From contig JALHQW010000026.1 of assembly GCA_022841745.1 (NCBI GenBank), forward strand, positions 1 to 64,000: a stretch of 64,000 bases of DNA. The letters are read 5' to 3'. Positions 24,925 to 35,038 of this stretch are shown here, piece by piece (positions within the stretch are counted from its first letter, which is position 1; every line of letters starts with the position of its first letter). Position numbers and translations under genes: made by a program. Source of the DNA: Saprospiraceae bacterium. Its GTDB lineage: Bacteria > Bacteroidota > Bacteroidia > Chitinophagales > Saprospiraceae. The notes under the pieces were generated by a model. That model did no database searches, was not told the origin of the DNA, and worked only from the letters and a program-made list of their open reading frames with translations.

Positions 24925-25578
24925 TCATTGCGAGTAATTCCCCAAGCCGATGATATAGCCCATGCCAAAGCTGACGTATTGGTTGTGCCAGTGAAATTCG
25001 TCGGAAGCATCGGAAGTATCGAGATTGTTGATACTGCGGCTGAGGCGGCTATCAAGGAAAACATTGCCGGGGCCCAGCTTGAAATCCACACCAATGCCGA
25101 ACAGGGCACCAATTTCAAACTGGTTAATTTCGTCTTTGTCAAAATCAATATCAACTTCGGTATTGCCGGATTTGACCTTGCCATTAATGGCATAGCCAAA
25201 CGTGGGACCTAAAACCATCGTGAATTTCACGACGCCGGAGCCGAATTTCCCTTTTAAAAGGACGGGAACCTCGATGTAATTAAATTTAACCCTGTATTCT
25301 GTATCGTCGAGAAGAGTAGTTCTGTAGCCTTTACGATTAAAAGCGATTTCTGGTTGGATGGCAATTTTTTTGGTGATGCCAATTTCAGCGAGCAATGTAG
25401 CATTGAGGCCGGGAATGACATCTCTATAGGATGTTTCCCACGTGCCATTGTTTTTTTCTTCCAACTCTGCCGAAGCAAAGTTTACTCCTCCTCGTATGCC
25501 CAACCCAATTTGGGCGTACAGGATGTTGAAAGTACCTGTGAACAGGAGCGCAACGAGAATTTTGAGACCTGCTTTCAT
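24925..25578 (-). CDS. Outer membrane beta-barrel protein (PorT-like)
   Basis: A 217-residue protein. Signal peptide MKAGLKILVALLFTGTFNILYA; mature start QIGLGIRGGVNFAS is the typical first strand of the PorT/OMP_b-brl_2 family. Later strands such as FNYIEVPVLLKGKFG, TMVLGPTFGYAINGK and the final QYVSFGMGYIIGLG follow. The start at 25578 is chosen to begin the signal peptide; the upstream reading adds ten extra residues. Role unknown; such barrels are abundant in Bacteroidota envelopes. Confidence 0.75.
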   Translation of the reverse strand: MKAGLKILVALLFTGTFNILYAQIGLGIRGGVNFASAELEEKNNGTWETSYRDVIPGLNATLLAEIGITKKIAIQPEIAFNRKGYRTTLLDDTEYRVKFNYIEVPVLLKGKFGSGVVKFTMVLGPTFGYAINGKVKSGNTEVDIDFDKDEINQFEIGALFGIGVDFKLGPGNVFLDSRLSRSINNLDTSDASDEFHWHNQYVSFGMGYIIGLGNYSQ

Positions 25579-25756
25579 GGCTATGGATTTATGGACTGCT
25601 TTCAATCCAAGTGCAAATCTTGTATTCTATTTTCCTAATATTATATGATTGTAAGCAGTTTTCAGTATGACTAAAATCAATGGGCGTAGGGCTTGTTAAT
25701 GTGCATCCTTAGCTCGTATGCGGAGGGGCTGATGGGGAATGGGCTGGAGTGAGCAG

Positions 25757-25890
25757 TTATCCCCGATACGGTTCAATCACCATTTCCCACCGCTTAATTG
25801 AATTCCACACCGGGTCGCTCCCAAAAATTAGGGCATCCCATGCCCCCGCCCACATCTTTGGTTCATCAAACTGAAAACAGGGCGAAAACA
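25757..25890 (-). pseudogene. Possible C-terminal protein remnant
   Basis: On the minus strand, about 45 codons are open before a TAA at 25757, reading FQFDEPKMWAGAWDALIFG and on to RWEMVIEPYRG. The composition is protein-like but there is no suitable start and the frame is closed upstream. I recognise no family. It may be a remnant, or chance. The rest of the 25579-25943 gap shows nothing. Confidence 0.3.
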
Positions 25891-25943
25891 GCCCAAAAAC
25901 TCGAACAACTCTTTAAAGCGCCATTTTTAAAACAAACCATGCC

Positions 25944-26567
25944 ATGCAAAATCCAAAGTTTCACCCGTATAGGAATGATGGCCTAAACCACCTTTACGAG
26001 TTGCTTTTTTGCGATAACGAAGCGGCCTACAGCAATAGCGGCCCCTACCCGTGGCCGGTCATTTTCGCTGACCCGCCAGATGCCGACGCACTGCTACAGC
26101 TCGCCAGTGACACCAACCAGGAAAGCCGCCTTCGGGCATTGGCCGCCAATAAGCTTCGCTCCATCGGCGGGGCTGCGCCAAAGGCAGAACTGCTCGGCGT
26201 CATCGCAGAAGTAGGCATGGAAGATGGCCTCGATGTGCTCGCCGCCTTCAGTGACGGCACGGCCCGTTACCTCAACCACACCGAAAAAGCCATCATTGCC
26301 GATGCGCCAACGGAAGCCACCAACACCCTTATCAGCGCCCTTTGGCACCACAGCATCAGCGTGGTCAACAAAATAGGGCCGTGGGACAAGCCCCGCCTCG
26401 AACCACCACGGAAGGGCATGGTCAGGTTGAGCTTTCTCGTATCCGGCCAGCTTTATTTCGGGCAAGCTCCAATGGATGTGTTTTTCAAAGACCCCATGGC
26501 CGGGCCTGTGTTGGATTCGGCGACGCAATTGATGGTGTATTTGACGGAACATACGACCAAAAATTGA
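25944..26567 (+). CDS. Conserved-looking cytoplasmic protein, unknown function
   Basis: A 207-residue soluble protein without signal peptide. The N-terminal half reads HLYELLFCDNEAAYSN and PWPVIFADPPDADALLQLA, and the second half has a helix-strand pattern ending VLDSATQLMVYLTEHT. The LLQLASDTNQESRLRALAAN region could be a HEAT-like helix pair. Not recognised. It stands alone between two envelope gene blocks. Confidence 0.6.
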   Translation: MQNPKFHPYRNDGLNHLYELLFCDNEAAYSNSGPYPWPVIFADPPDADALLQLASDTNQESRLRALAANKLRSIGGAAPKAELLGVIAEVGMEDGLDVLAAFSDGTARYLNHTEKAIIADAPTEATNTLISALWHHSISVVNKIGPWDKPRLEPPRKGMVRLSFLVSGQLYFGQAPMDVFFKDPMAGPVLDSATQLMVYLTEHTTKN

Positions 26568-26719
26568 TAGGCCTCACTGGTAAAACGACAAATTTAATAA
26601 GCAAATGGCCCATGAAGGTTTAGCTTACAAACAAAGGGGACTTGGCCTCATCGCCCCCCTGCTTATTGCGATAAAGCGAATTAGGCCAATTTTTTTAATC
26701 AGCTAAATTTTTAGGAAAC

Positions 26720-27205
26720 ATGAGAACCATCTTCACAGCAATAGCAATGGTTGCTGTGCTTCTACCCTCATGGGGTCAGGTCAGCATAGAGCGCCAAGTC
26801 AGCGCATCGAGCGGAAAAAGCACCTTTAATGGCATGCTTGTCGTTGATTGGACCTTGGACGAAACCTGCGTTGAGACCTACGCCGACAATGGCGGGCTGA
26901 TGGTGTCGGAGGGGTTCCACCAAGTGGGCCTTACCGCAACGGCAACCAGCGAAGGACCGCTACCCTACCAAGTCCAGGTGTTCCCCAACCCCGTCTCCAT
27001 GACGCTCTATGTCAGTGCCGATGCAAGCGGCTCACTAACCGCCAGCCTTTTCAGTCTGGATGGCAAGGAACTCAGCTCGGCCAGCCTTGGCCTTCCCGTA
27101 GAGCGGGCGGCCATCAGCATGGCGAAGCTGCCAGCAGCCACCTACGTCCTTGTCCTCAAAGACCAGAACGGCTCCTCACAGGCATTCAAAATCCAAAAAA
27201 TATAA
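26720..27205 (+). CDS. T9SS type A sorting domain protein
   Basis: A 161-residue secreted protein. Signal peptide MRTIFTAIAMVAVLLPSWG. A short passenger (GLMVSEGFHQVGL) leads into the C-terminal T9SS type A signal: VQVFPNPVSMTLYV, then an ATYVLVLKDQNG turn and final strand SQAFKIQKI. The type IX system exports it across the outer membrane. The passenger is only about 60 residues. The next gene encodes a collagen-like/tail-fibre protein; such pairs are common in Saprospiria genomes. Confidence 0.85.
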   Translation: MRTIFTAIAMVAVLLPSWGQVSIERQVSASSGKSTFNGMLVVDWTLDETCVETYADNGGLMVSEGFHQVGLTATATSEGPLPYQVQVFPNPVSMTLYVSADASGSLTASLFSLDGKELSSASLGLPVERAAISMAKLPAATYVLVLKDQNGSSQAFKIQKI

Positions 27206-27305
27206 GGCCACCAAAATTCCTCCAAGCTGAGTACTTCAATGCAACGCATTGGTATTCAATGCCTTTTGCCATCATAAATCAAAGTCCTTAAATACACTTA
27301 ATCCA

Positions 27306-28910
27306 ATGAAAAAGACATTACTGTTGCTTTGCCTCCTGTCCGCTATGGTGCTTTCGGCCTTCGGCCAAACCGTGCCACAGGGCTTCAAATACCAGGGCGT
27401 CGCCCGAAACGGCGGCAGCGTGGTCGTCGGCAATGTGGGCCTACAGCTCTCCATCCGCCAAGGTACGGCCATCAGCACGGCCGTTTACCAGGAACAGCAC
27501 ACCACGTTCACCGGCCCGACGGGGGTCTTCTCCCTGAACGTCGGCAGCGGCACTGCCAGCAGCGGCGTTTTCGCCGACATTGACTGGGGCGGGGGCCCCT
27601 ACTTCCTCCAGGTCGAACTCGACCCGGCAGGTGGCACCGACTACACCGACCTCGGCGCTTCGCAAATTCTGAGCGTGCCCTATGCCATCTACGCCGAAAA
27701 AGCTGGCTCCGTGGAGGGCGACAACGACGGCGATCCATTGAACGAGCTGCAAACCCTCGGCTTCGACCCGGCGAGCGGCGAGCTTAGCATCGTCGTCGGC
27801 AACACGGTCACATTGTCCGCAGGCCCGGCTGGGCCACAGGGGCCGGTTGGCGCTACGGGTGCAGTAGGCCCAACGGGCCCAACGGGTCTAACAGGCCCGA
27901 TGGGCCCAGTTGGTGCAACTGGAGCAACGGGCGTCGCAGGCCCAATTGGCCCGATGGGAGCAACTGGTGCCAATGGAGCAACAGGTGCAACTGGTGCCAA
28001 TGGCGCAACTGGCCCGATGGGTCCAATTGGCGCAACAGGCCCAGCTGGCCCACAAGGCCCAGCCGGCAGCTACACCGCTGGCGCTGGCATCAGCATTAGT
28101 GGCGGCATCATCACCAATACAGGCGACAACGACAACTCACCCACCAACGAGATACAACTGCTTTCCCTTTCTGGCAGCACCCTGAGCCTCTCCAACGGGG
28201 GCGGCAACGTCAACCTGCCCACTGGCGGGATACCAGACAAGATTCAGGACGCCGACGCCGACACGAAAATCCAAACAGAGGAAAGCCCCGATGAGGACAT
28301 CATCCGCATGGACTTGGCAGCCTCTGAGCGGCTGGTACTAAGGCAAAATGCCGGGGGAAGAACCATGCTTGAATTGCCGAACAATGGCAATAATACTTTC
28401 GTTGGGGCAGGGGCTGGCGAAAACAATACATCTGCCATCCAGAACACCTTTGTCGGTAGCACTGCAGGGAACGTCAATACCACCGGCTCGAACAACACCG
28501 CCTTTGGCAACGGGGCTAATTTCACCAATGCAGGCCTGAACAATACCACCTGCATCGGCAATGGCTCTGGCGGCATCAGCAACGTTGACAACCGCATCGA
28601 AATTGGCAACACCAGCGTCTCCTGGATTGGCGGGCAAGTCAACTGGGGCACCTACTCCGATGGCCGCATCAAGACCAAAATACAGGAGAACGTGCCCGGC
28701 CTCGACTTCATCACCAAGCTGCGCCCCGTCACCTACCACCTTGACATCCACAAGCAAAACGACCTTTGTTTCAAAGGAAAAAAGGAAATCGGCGATTGGG
28801 ATGGCATGTACGATATTGAGCAGCAACAGATGTGCACGTGGAGCGGTGGGCTTACCAAGCGCATAAGGCCAATGAAACGGACTACTTGCTCTCGGATTAT
28901 TCTTGGGTAA
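27306..28910 (+). pseudogene. Collagen-like secreted protein with truncated S74 domain
   Basis: A 534-codon frame. After a signal peptide ([20 protein letters not shown]) comes [11 protein letters not shown], the N-domain usual in Bacteroidota tail-fibre-like proteins, then about 27 collagen-type G-x-y triplets (roughly residues 174-255), repeated GxxxxGxxNTT loops and the start of an S74 chaperone domain ([20 protein letters not shown]). S74 normally runs another 100 residues and self-cleaves. Here sense is lost after [11 protein letters not shown], and a different frame from about 28820 carries an unrelated open tail ([17 protein letters not shown] to 29038). So the C-terminal chaperone is cut and fused to foreign sequence. 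Confidence 0.65.
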
Positions 28911-29038
28911 ACCATGAGGACACTTACATCAAAAACAGCCTCGTGATTGGTGATAAATTAAAGGCCAAAGTATCAGTGAAAGTCCGAAGTAAAGCAGCAC
29001 CAATTACCAAGGAATATGAGTTGCCGTTTACCTTATAA
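28820..29038 (+). pseudogene. Foreign C-terminal fragment after S74 break
   Basis: In the +2 frame, sense-like residues run from about 28820 ([19 protein letters not shown], then IKNSLVIGDKLKAKVSVKV) to TAA at 29038, ending ITKEYELPFTL. It has no signal peptide or good start and its beginning coincides with the loss of the S74 frame. I recognise no family. It is probably the 3' end of another gene joined here by deletion; the MITE-like element lies directly after it. Confidence 0.45.
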
Positions 29039-29346
29039 TAACCTTGTTGATTACCCACAGAATAACATCTATCATTCCCGAAAAATCGGGACAGGCTTTG
29101 TAACCCCTCGTTTTAACGAGGGGATGGGCGAAATGCACGAAATTCATCTATCTTCTTTTCAAAACATCACATAAAGCTATGATGTGGATGTTCTGTAAAG
29201 AAGATAGATGTAGGGTATCGTTGACTCAAAGCCCCCGGTTGAAACCCGGGGGTTACAAAGTCTGTCCCGATTTTTTGGGAATGATAGATGTAATTCGTTC
29301 ATTATCAACGTACTATTCTGTGGGTAATGGAAAGATAATAACCTTG
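29035..29346. mobile_element. MITE-like element with 12-bp target duplication
   Basis: A 288-bp element between two perfect copies of ATAATAACCTTG (29035-29046 and 29335-29346). Terminal inverted repeats of 15 bp (ATTACCCACAGAATA, 29050-29064 with 29314-29328) are followed by 43-bp inner repeats (29065-29107 with 29249-29291, two mismatches), small GC hairpins, and a central 14-bp stem (29145-29158 with 29197-29210). Nearly the whole unit can fold on itself. There is no transposase gene, so it would need one from elsewhere. Confidence 0.75.
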
Positions 29347-29406
29347 GAAAACCTAAATTTGGAGAGAAGGGTATTATGGATAAATGGCTTAAAAAACATT
29401 GAACCA

Positions 29407-29664
29407 ATGACATTATTATTCTGGATTTGCTGGATAATTAACCTGCTGCTTTGCGCCATTGCCATCATTGGAAAAGGCTTCGCCGATAGTTTCCATAATA
29501 AAAGTTCCGTACCTTGGCTTGCCATCTTGTTGGTAGGTTGCACGGTGGCGGGGCTGGTGCTGCAAGTGTTTTTTAAAAAACCAATATGGGCATTAAGTGC
29601 AGTAGCTTTGCCACTGGTGGCCATGCTGGTTTTGTATGTTTATGAGAAAATCATGGGCGTGTAA
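29407..29664 (+). CDS. Small three-helix membrane protein
   Basis: An 85-residue protein with three hydrophobic helices (LLFWICWIINLLLCAIAIIG; WLAILLVGCTVAGLVLQVFF; ALSAVALPLVAMLVLYVY). The start at 29407 is chosen because the longer reading from 29179 would run through the MITE-like element. First of four small membrane or signal-like genes in a row; the function is unknown. Confidence 0.6.
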   Translation: MTLLFWICWIINLLLCAIAIIGKGFADSFHNKSSVPWLAILLVGCTVAGLVLQVFFKKPIWALSAVALPLVAMLVLYVYEKIMGV

Positions 29665-29701
29665 TTTGATGGGGCAATGCCCCCATAAACACCAAAATCA
29701 A

Positions 29702-30019
29702 ATGAAGGCAATCCATTTTTTCTACACCGGGCTGGCCATTGACGGCCTTGTTTTGGCCTTTTATGTTTCCAATTTTTTTATGGAAAAATGCCTTGTCCGG
29801 GATATTACCAATAGCACCGTGGATGGCTTCAGCGACAAGGGGAAGCTGCTTTTGTGGCTATTCCTCCTGCTGTTGGTGGCGGTGATAGGTGCAGCTTTTT
29901 GCCTGAAAAACGCAGGCAAACTGCGCTTAGCAAATATCCTGCTTTGGCTACCTGCCCTGCCGATGGCCCACCGGGATATTAATCTGTGGTGGGTTTGCGG
30001 TTTTGTTCATTATTGGTAG
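29702..30019 (+). CDS. Small membrane protein, unknown function
   Basis: A 105-residue protein starting MKAIHFFYTGLAIDGLVLAF, with a second helix LLLWLFLLLLVAVIGAAFC and a third in LANILLWLPALPM. Not a recognised family. It begins 37 bases after the previous gene and is followed 33 bases later by the DUF3592 gene, so the set is probably an operon. Confidence 0.55.
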   Translation: MKAIHFFYTGLAIDGLVLAFYVSNFFMEKCLVRDITNSTVDGFSDKGKLLLWLFLLLLVAVIGAAFCLKNAGKLRLANILLWLPALPMAHRDINLWWVCGFVHYW

Positions 30020-30052
30020 CAAATAAAAGCCTATTATTCATCCAAATAAATC

Positions 30053-30505
30053 ATGGAAATCAAGCAAATCATCAACCTCGCCGTTTGTTCGATGTTCGTC
30101 ATCGCCGGGACGCTTTTCGCTGTCATTGCCTGGCGGGAATGGCGCAACGTGGGCCGCATCATCAAAATGGGCGAACAGACGCAGGGCATGGTCGTCGAAA
30201 TGTACCGGCGGCCCAGGAAGGTTGGCGAAACTGGAACGCCCAATTCCTTCGCCCCGGTCGTGCTTTTTACCACCAACAAAGGCGTTCAGCAAAAATATTA
30301 CAGCACGTTTTACACCGCTATGGACATGTATCAAGTCGGCCAAACGGTGGACATCTGGTACCTACCCGACGAGCCGGAAAAGGCCTCCCTGGAAGGCGCA
30401 GACGCTTGGATTTTGCCAGTTGTGTTCGGTGTTTTTGGAGGGGCGATGTGCCTGATTGGCTATCCTTGGCTGCTCGGCATTTTGCGGCAAAAACTCCATT
30501 TCTAA
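30053..30505 (+). CDS. DUF3592 domain membrane protein
   Basis: A 150-residue protein with an N-terminal helix (VCSMFVIAGTLFAVIAW), a soluble DUF3592 core (TQGMVVEMYRRPRKVG, APVVLFTTNKGV, VGQTVDIWYLPDEPEKA) and a C-terminal helix. DUF3592 proteins are small membrane proteins with an exposed beta domain and unknown role. Middle gene of the small-membrane-protein run. Confidence 0.8.
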   Translation: MEIKQIINLAVCSMFVIAGTLFAVIAWREWRNVGRIIKMGEQTQGMVVEMYRRPRKVGETGTPNSFAPVVLFTTNKGVQQKYYSTFYTAMDMYQVGQTVDIWYLPDEPEKASLEGADAWILPVVFGVFGGAMCLIGYPWLLGILRQKLHF

Positions 30506-30546
30506 ACCCCGGAAGCAGGGTGATTTTTATCAAAAAATAAAAGCAA

Positions 30547-30909
30547 ATGCGAAACCTCCTCGGCCCTGAACTCCTTTGGTTGCTCATTTATGGTGTTGCC
30601 CACCTCGTGGCCAAAGCCAATGTGCCGCCCACGAAAGCGATAGACGATTTCATTGGAAACTGCTGGCTTTATATGCCCATGCTGGCGGTGCTGTGCTTCT
30701 CCCTATGGTGGGTGCCGGCGGTAGAGAAAAACTGGCTGTTGCTGCGGGTTTGGGTGGTCAGCATATTGGCCGGACATTTTGTTTTGGAGAAAGTCTTGAG
30801 TGCATACAGCACGCAAGGGCCGGGCAATGGGATGAGCTGGTTGGCTGGGATGCTTTGGCTTTTTGTGGTGTTGGTTGTCGGGAGTATTATTGTGAAAATC
30901 AGGTTTTAA
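30547..30909 (+). CDS. Small four-helix membrane protein
   Basis: A 120-residue protein with helices in LLWLLIYGVAHLVA, LYMPMLAVLCFSLWWV, LLRVWVVSILAGHFVLEKV and WLAGMLWLFVVLVVGSIIV. Family not recognised. Last gene of the run; the 176-base gap that follows shows no gene. Confidence 0.55.
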   Translation: MRNLLGPELLWLLIYGVAHLVAKANVPPTKAIDDFIGNCWLYMPMLAVLCFSLWWVPAVEKNWLLLRVWVVSILAGHFVLEKVLSAYSTQGPGNGMSWLAGMLWLFVVLVVGSIIVKIRF

Positions 30910-31085
30910 TGATGAAAAAATTGGGCTTGTTCACTTATCGGTCGGCTGTTCTTGACTGGCCCCGTTACCTTACCAGAGCAAGGAAGATAGCTTTGCGATG
31001 TAAAATGAGAAAAACTTATGTCGAAGGGCCCTGTCAGATTGCACAAAAAAAAGCTTTCCGGTTTTCCGTTTCGTAAATTTGCCAG

Positions 31086-34000
31086 ATGAGCGTCAACCCA
31101 AAGCGAGCCTTGAATATTTTGCTTCCAATACTGCTTTGGGTGCTGCCGTGGCAATGCCTTGCCCAATCCAGCCAATTCCTTGAAATGGAGTCCTTTGCCG
31201 ATGCCCCCGGGTTGAGTGGTATCGAAGTCATGGACATCCAGCAGGACCGGTTGGGCTATCTTTGGGTGGCCACAGCAGATGGGCTGTTCCGTTACGACGG
31301 CTACACTTTCAAACCCTTCCGACACGTGCCGGGCGACTCGACGAGCATTGCACACAACAACGTCCAATATATTTTGGAGGACAAAAACGGCGACCTCTGG
31401 CTATCATTGGCAAGGGGGGGGCATCAGCCATTACGACCGGGCAACGGGCCGATTCCGAAACTACCCTTTCACCCAAAAACTGAAACCTTCGACCGCCCCA
31501 GTGACGGGGCTGTTTTTCGACCGGAAAGGCAGCCTCTGGGCGGGCGTCGCCTTCAACGGCATCGTGCGGTTGGACGTAAAAACGGGCGGGTTCAAACTGT
31601 TCGACCTCGTGACCGCCGAAAACTCGCCCCACCTGACCGCCGAAGATTTGCCTAACCACAATATCGGGTTCCGTTTTTTTCAAGATGAGCGTGGCAAACT
31701 CTGGGTCAGCACTGTGGGTGACCTCTACGTTTTCGACCCTGAAACGGGTGCTGCCAGGCCCTGGCGACCCATGAAAAAACTATCACCCGACCCCGTTTTT
31801 ACCGACCAAGCCTACTCGCTACTGCCGGAGGGCGAACTGCTTTGGACGGGCGGCTGGAGAAGTGGCCTTCGCCGGATTGACCGCCAGACGGGTGAGTGGC
31901 GCCAATTCATGTTCAAACCCGATAAAACACTGTCGTTTAACGACAACATCGTGAGCGATTTTATTAGAAAAGGCCCCGACGAGTTCTGGATTGGCAGCAA
32001 GGGACGGGGGCTGGGCATTTTCAACAAAAAGACCGAACAGTATTACTGGTTTGCTCAACACCCAGAGCGGATGGTCGGCGGCTCGCCACCGATTTTGGTT
32101 GGGGAATTGGCATCGGACAACCACGGGAACCTGTGGGCTGTGACGGAAGGCAAGTTGGTGCGCTTTCAGATGAAGGACAACCCTTTTCAATTCACAAAGG
32201 TCAACGCTAGCACCAAAGGAAACTTCGGCATCTCCCAGTTGCTGGAAGACCGGGAAGGGCGTTTTTTGTTCATCGGCACCCACTACGCCGACGGACTGCA
32301 CGTCATCGAAAAAAAAACAGGGAAATCGCAAGTGCTCAAATTTTGGGCAGCACCAACGGAAGGTGGGTCACTGCTCGTCATGGACCTCCTACAGGCAAGG
32401 GACGGAACGATTTGGGTGCTGACCCATCATACCATACTGCGCTACGACCCCGATACCCGTCAATTGGTGACGCCCGTGCAGCCGCCCCATTACGCTGAAG
32501 GAGGCGTGTCGAATTTTTACACTGAGTTTGCGGAAGACCCCCTTGGCAACTTATGGCTCGGCACCACGTCTTTGGGCGTCATCCGGTACGACCCCAACAC
32601 GGGGCAGGGCCAGCAGTTCCTGCCCGATGAAAACGACCCCAACAGCATAGCCACCAACGTCATAGGCTCGGTGGAGGTGGACGGACGAGGCCGGACCTGG
32701 TTCGGCAGCCGTAACAATACGGCTTATGGCTACTACTTGCCCGGTGAGCGCAGGTTCGAGTATTTGGACGGCGAGGGCAAGGTGACGGCAGCGCGGGCCA
32801 CCCTGCGCATGAACAGTTTTTTTGCTGCGCAAAACGGCGACATCTGGGCCTGCACCGAGGGCGGCATCCTGCACTTCGACTGTTCCGGCGAACGCCCCCG
32901 TCTTCGGAAAAAATACACGGTGGCCGACGGGTTGCCCGGCAATTATTTCATCCACGGGGTGGAGGACAAAGAGGGGGTTTTTTGGGCCATTGCCCAAAAA
33001 TTGGTCAAGATTGACAAGGCCACTGGGGAAATCACCTCCTTCGGCAAAAAAGACGGTTTCAACTTCGCTGCCAACAGGCTCAATATCGGACCGGACGGCA
33101 ACGTCCATATCCGGGCGGACAACGGCTATTTTACCTTCGACCCCAAGGCGCTCGGCGTGGAAGAAACCATCGTGCCGATTGCACTCACATCGTTCAAGAT
33201 TGACGGTATCGAGTGCTATCATGGCAGCCACCTCGCACCGGCTGGACAGTTGGCCATACCGCCCGACAGCCGCTATTTTTCCTTTGAGTTTGCCGCACTC
33301 GACCTGGCCCAGGCCGAGGAACGGGAGTACGAATACCGGCTGCGAGGATTTGACAACCAATGGGTTAAATGCCAGGAAAATCGTTCTGTGAACTATAGCA
33401 ACATACCGCCTGGGCATTATACTTTTCAGGTGAAACAAGCTGGGGCATCCGATGCCGATGCCCTGAACGTGCCATTGCAGGTGCAGGTCTCCTTTTACCG
33501 AACGAACTGGTTCTGGGCAATTATTGCTGCGCTCGCCCTATTGGCTGGAGGCCGTTTTTACCAAAAACGCCGGGCGGAAGAACGGCAGCTGGGCGACCTG
33601 ATGAACAAGGCCCAACTGCTCGAAAAAGAAAAGGCCGTGGTGCAGTACGAAAGCCTAAAGCAGCAACTGAACCCGCACTTCCTGTTCAACTCGCTGACCT
33701 TGCTCGGCAGCCTCATCACCATTGACCCGAAGGCCGCCGTAGGCTTCCTCGACAGCCTGAGCAAGACCTACCGCTACATCCTGAAAAGCAGCGAGCGGGA
33801 GACCGTGCCATTGTCCGAGGAACTGAAGTTCGGGGAGTCGTTCGTGAAGCTGCAAAAGACCCGGTTCGGCGAGGGCCTTCAGGTCAATTTCAAGGTGGAG
33901 GAGGAGGATTTGCACCGTAAAATAGTGCCCGTCACGCTTCAAAACTTGCTCGAAAACGCCATCGAGCACAATATTATAGACGAGGATGATCCGCTCGTGG

Positions 34001-34186
34001 TTAGCCGTGTTTGTTGAGGACAGCTACCTCGTGGTGCGCAACAATTTGCAGCGCAAAAAATTCGTGGAAACGAGCAACAAGCGGGGCCTGACTAACCTCA
34101 AATCTTTTTACAGTTACCTGTCGGAAAAGGAGCTGGAGGTGTCGGAGAATGGGCAGTTTTTTACGATAAGAATACCCCTGATTTGA
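31086..34186 (+). pseudogene. LytS-type sensor histidine kinase with propeller domain, two frameshifts
   Basis: The intact product would be about 1032 residues. Signal peptide (LLPILLWVLPWQCLA), then beta-propeller sensor repeats (DRLGYLWVATADGLFRYDG, DKNGDLWLS and later GNLWLGTTSLGVIRYD), a Y_Y_Y domain (YRLRGFDNQWV, NIPPGHYTFQV), one membrane helix, the HisKA_7TM-type LytS motif LNPHFLFNS with His about residue 864, and NLLENAIEHN of the ATPase. Two +1 shifts break it: at a G8 run (31414-31421), where seven G would restore GGISHYDR, and near 33995-34008, where dropping one base restores SRFVEDSYLVV. The LytTR regulator next door is intact. It may be a pseudogene, a phase-variable gene, or an assembly error. 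Confidence 0.8.
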
Positions 34187-34264
34187 TTTCAACATAACCG
34201 CACGAAGGCACAGCGCCTCTCTATTCCATTATGCCTCCGTGCCGCTGTGTTTAAAAAATACGTC

Positions 34265-35038
34265 ATGATAAAAGCAGTAATCATCGAAGACGAGACGCTC
34301 ATTGCTCGTGAGTTGCAGGCGAAAATCGCTGCGGTGGCCGATGACGTGAAAATCGTGGAGGTGCTGCCCAGCTTGAAGACCGCCAAGAACTGGTTCTTGC
34401 AACATGCCGAACCCGACTTGTTGTTCATGGACATCCAACTCAGCGATGGGGTGAGCTTTGAGTTGTTCGAGCGTTTCGAGTTGGGCTGCCCGGTGATTTT
34501 CACCACGGCCTACGACGAGTACGCCCTGCGTGCCTTCAAGGTCAATGGCATTGATTATCTGCTGAAACCCATTGACAATGAGGAACTTGCGAATGCCGTC
34601 GAGAAATTTCGCCGACAGGCAGAAAGCACGGCCAAGCCGCCCAACAACTTTCAGGATCTACTGAAAACCATGCAGCAGCCCGTGGTTGGCAGGCAGGTTT
34701 TCAAGGAAAAATTCATCGTCAGCGTGCGCAACACTTGGGTGCCCGTGAACACGAAGGACGTGGCCTGCTTTCTTCGGAATAGCCTGAACTACCTCCACAC
34801 CTTCAGCGGCGAGAAGTACATCCTCGATTTCAGCACCCTCGAAGAAGTGGAGGAACTGCTCGACCCCAAGGTTTTTTACCGTGCCAACCGCCAGTGCATT
34901 GTCCATATTGACGCCATTCAGAGCGTGAAACCACACGAGAACCAAAAGCTGACGTTGACCCTGAAAGCTCCCACCAAAATGGAGGTGGACGTGAGCCGGG
35001 AGAAGGCCCCGGCATTCAAGAAATGGTTTGATAGGTGA
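34265..35038 (+). CDS. LytTR-family response regulator
   Basis: A 257-residue regulator: receiver domain (VIIEDETLIARE, phosphoacceptor Asp56 in LLFMDIQLSDG, FTTAYDEYALRAF, KPIDNEEL), a linker, and a C-terminal LytTR DNA-binding domain (ACFLRNSLNYLHTFSGEKY, FYRANRQCIVHIDAIQSV). The start at 34265 begins the receiver. It is encoded 78 bases after the kinase gene and is its natural partner, giving control of adjacent or distant targets by LytTR boxes. The kinase appears broken while this gene is not, so it may be driven by another kinase. Confidence 0.9.
   Translation: MIKAVIIEDETLIARELQAKIAAVADDVKIVEVLPSLKTAKNWFLQHAEPDLLFMDIQLSDGVSFELFERFELGCPVIFTTAYDEYALRAFKVNGIDYLLKPIDNEELANAVEKFRRQAESTAKPPNNFQDLLKTMQQPVVGRQVFKEKFIVSVRNTWVPVNTKDVACFLRNSLNYLHTFSGEKYILDFSTLEEVEELLDPKVFYRANRQCIVHIDAIQSVKPHENQKLTLTLKAPTKMEVDVSREKAPAFKKWFDR

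Noticed and set aside
27825-28070. Repeats resembling a CRISPR or satellite array
   Set aside because: They are collagen-type G-x-y codons in frame with the protein, with no fixed repeat unit or spacers.
29104-29123. GC hairpin as a terminator of the S74 tail
   Set aside because: No T run follows, and it is part of the nested repeats of the MITE-like element.
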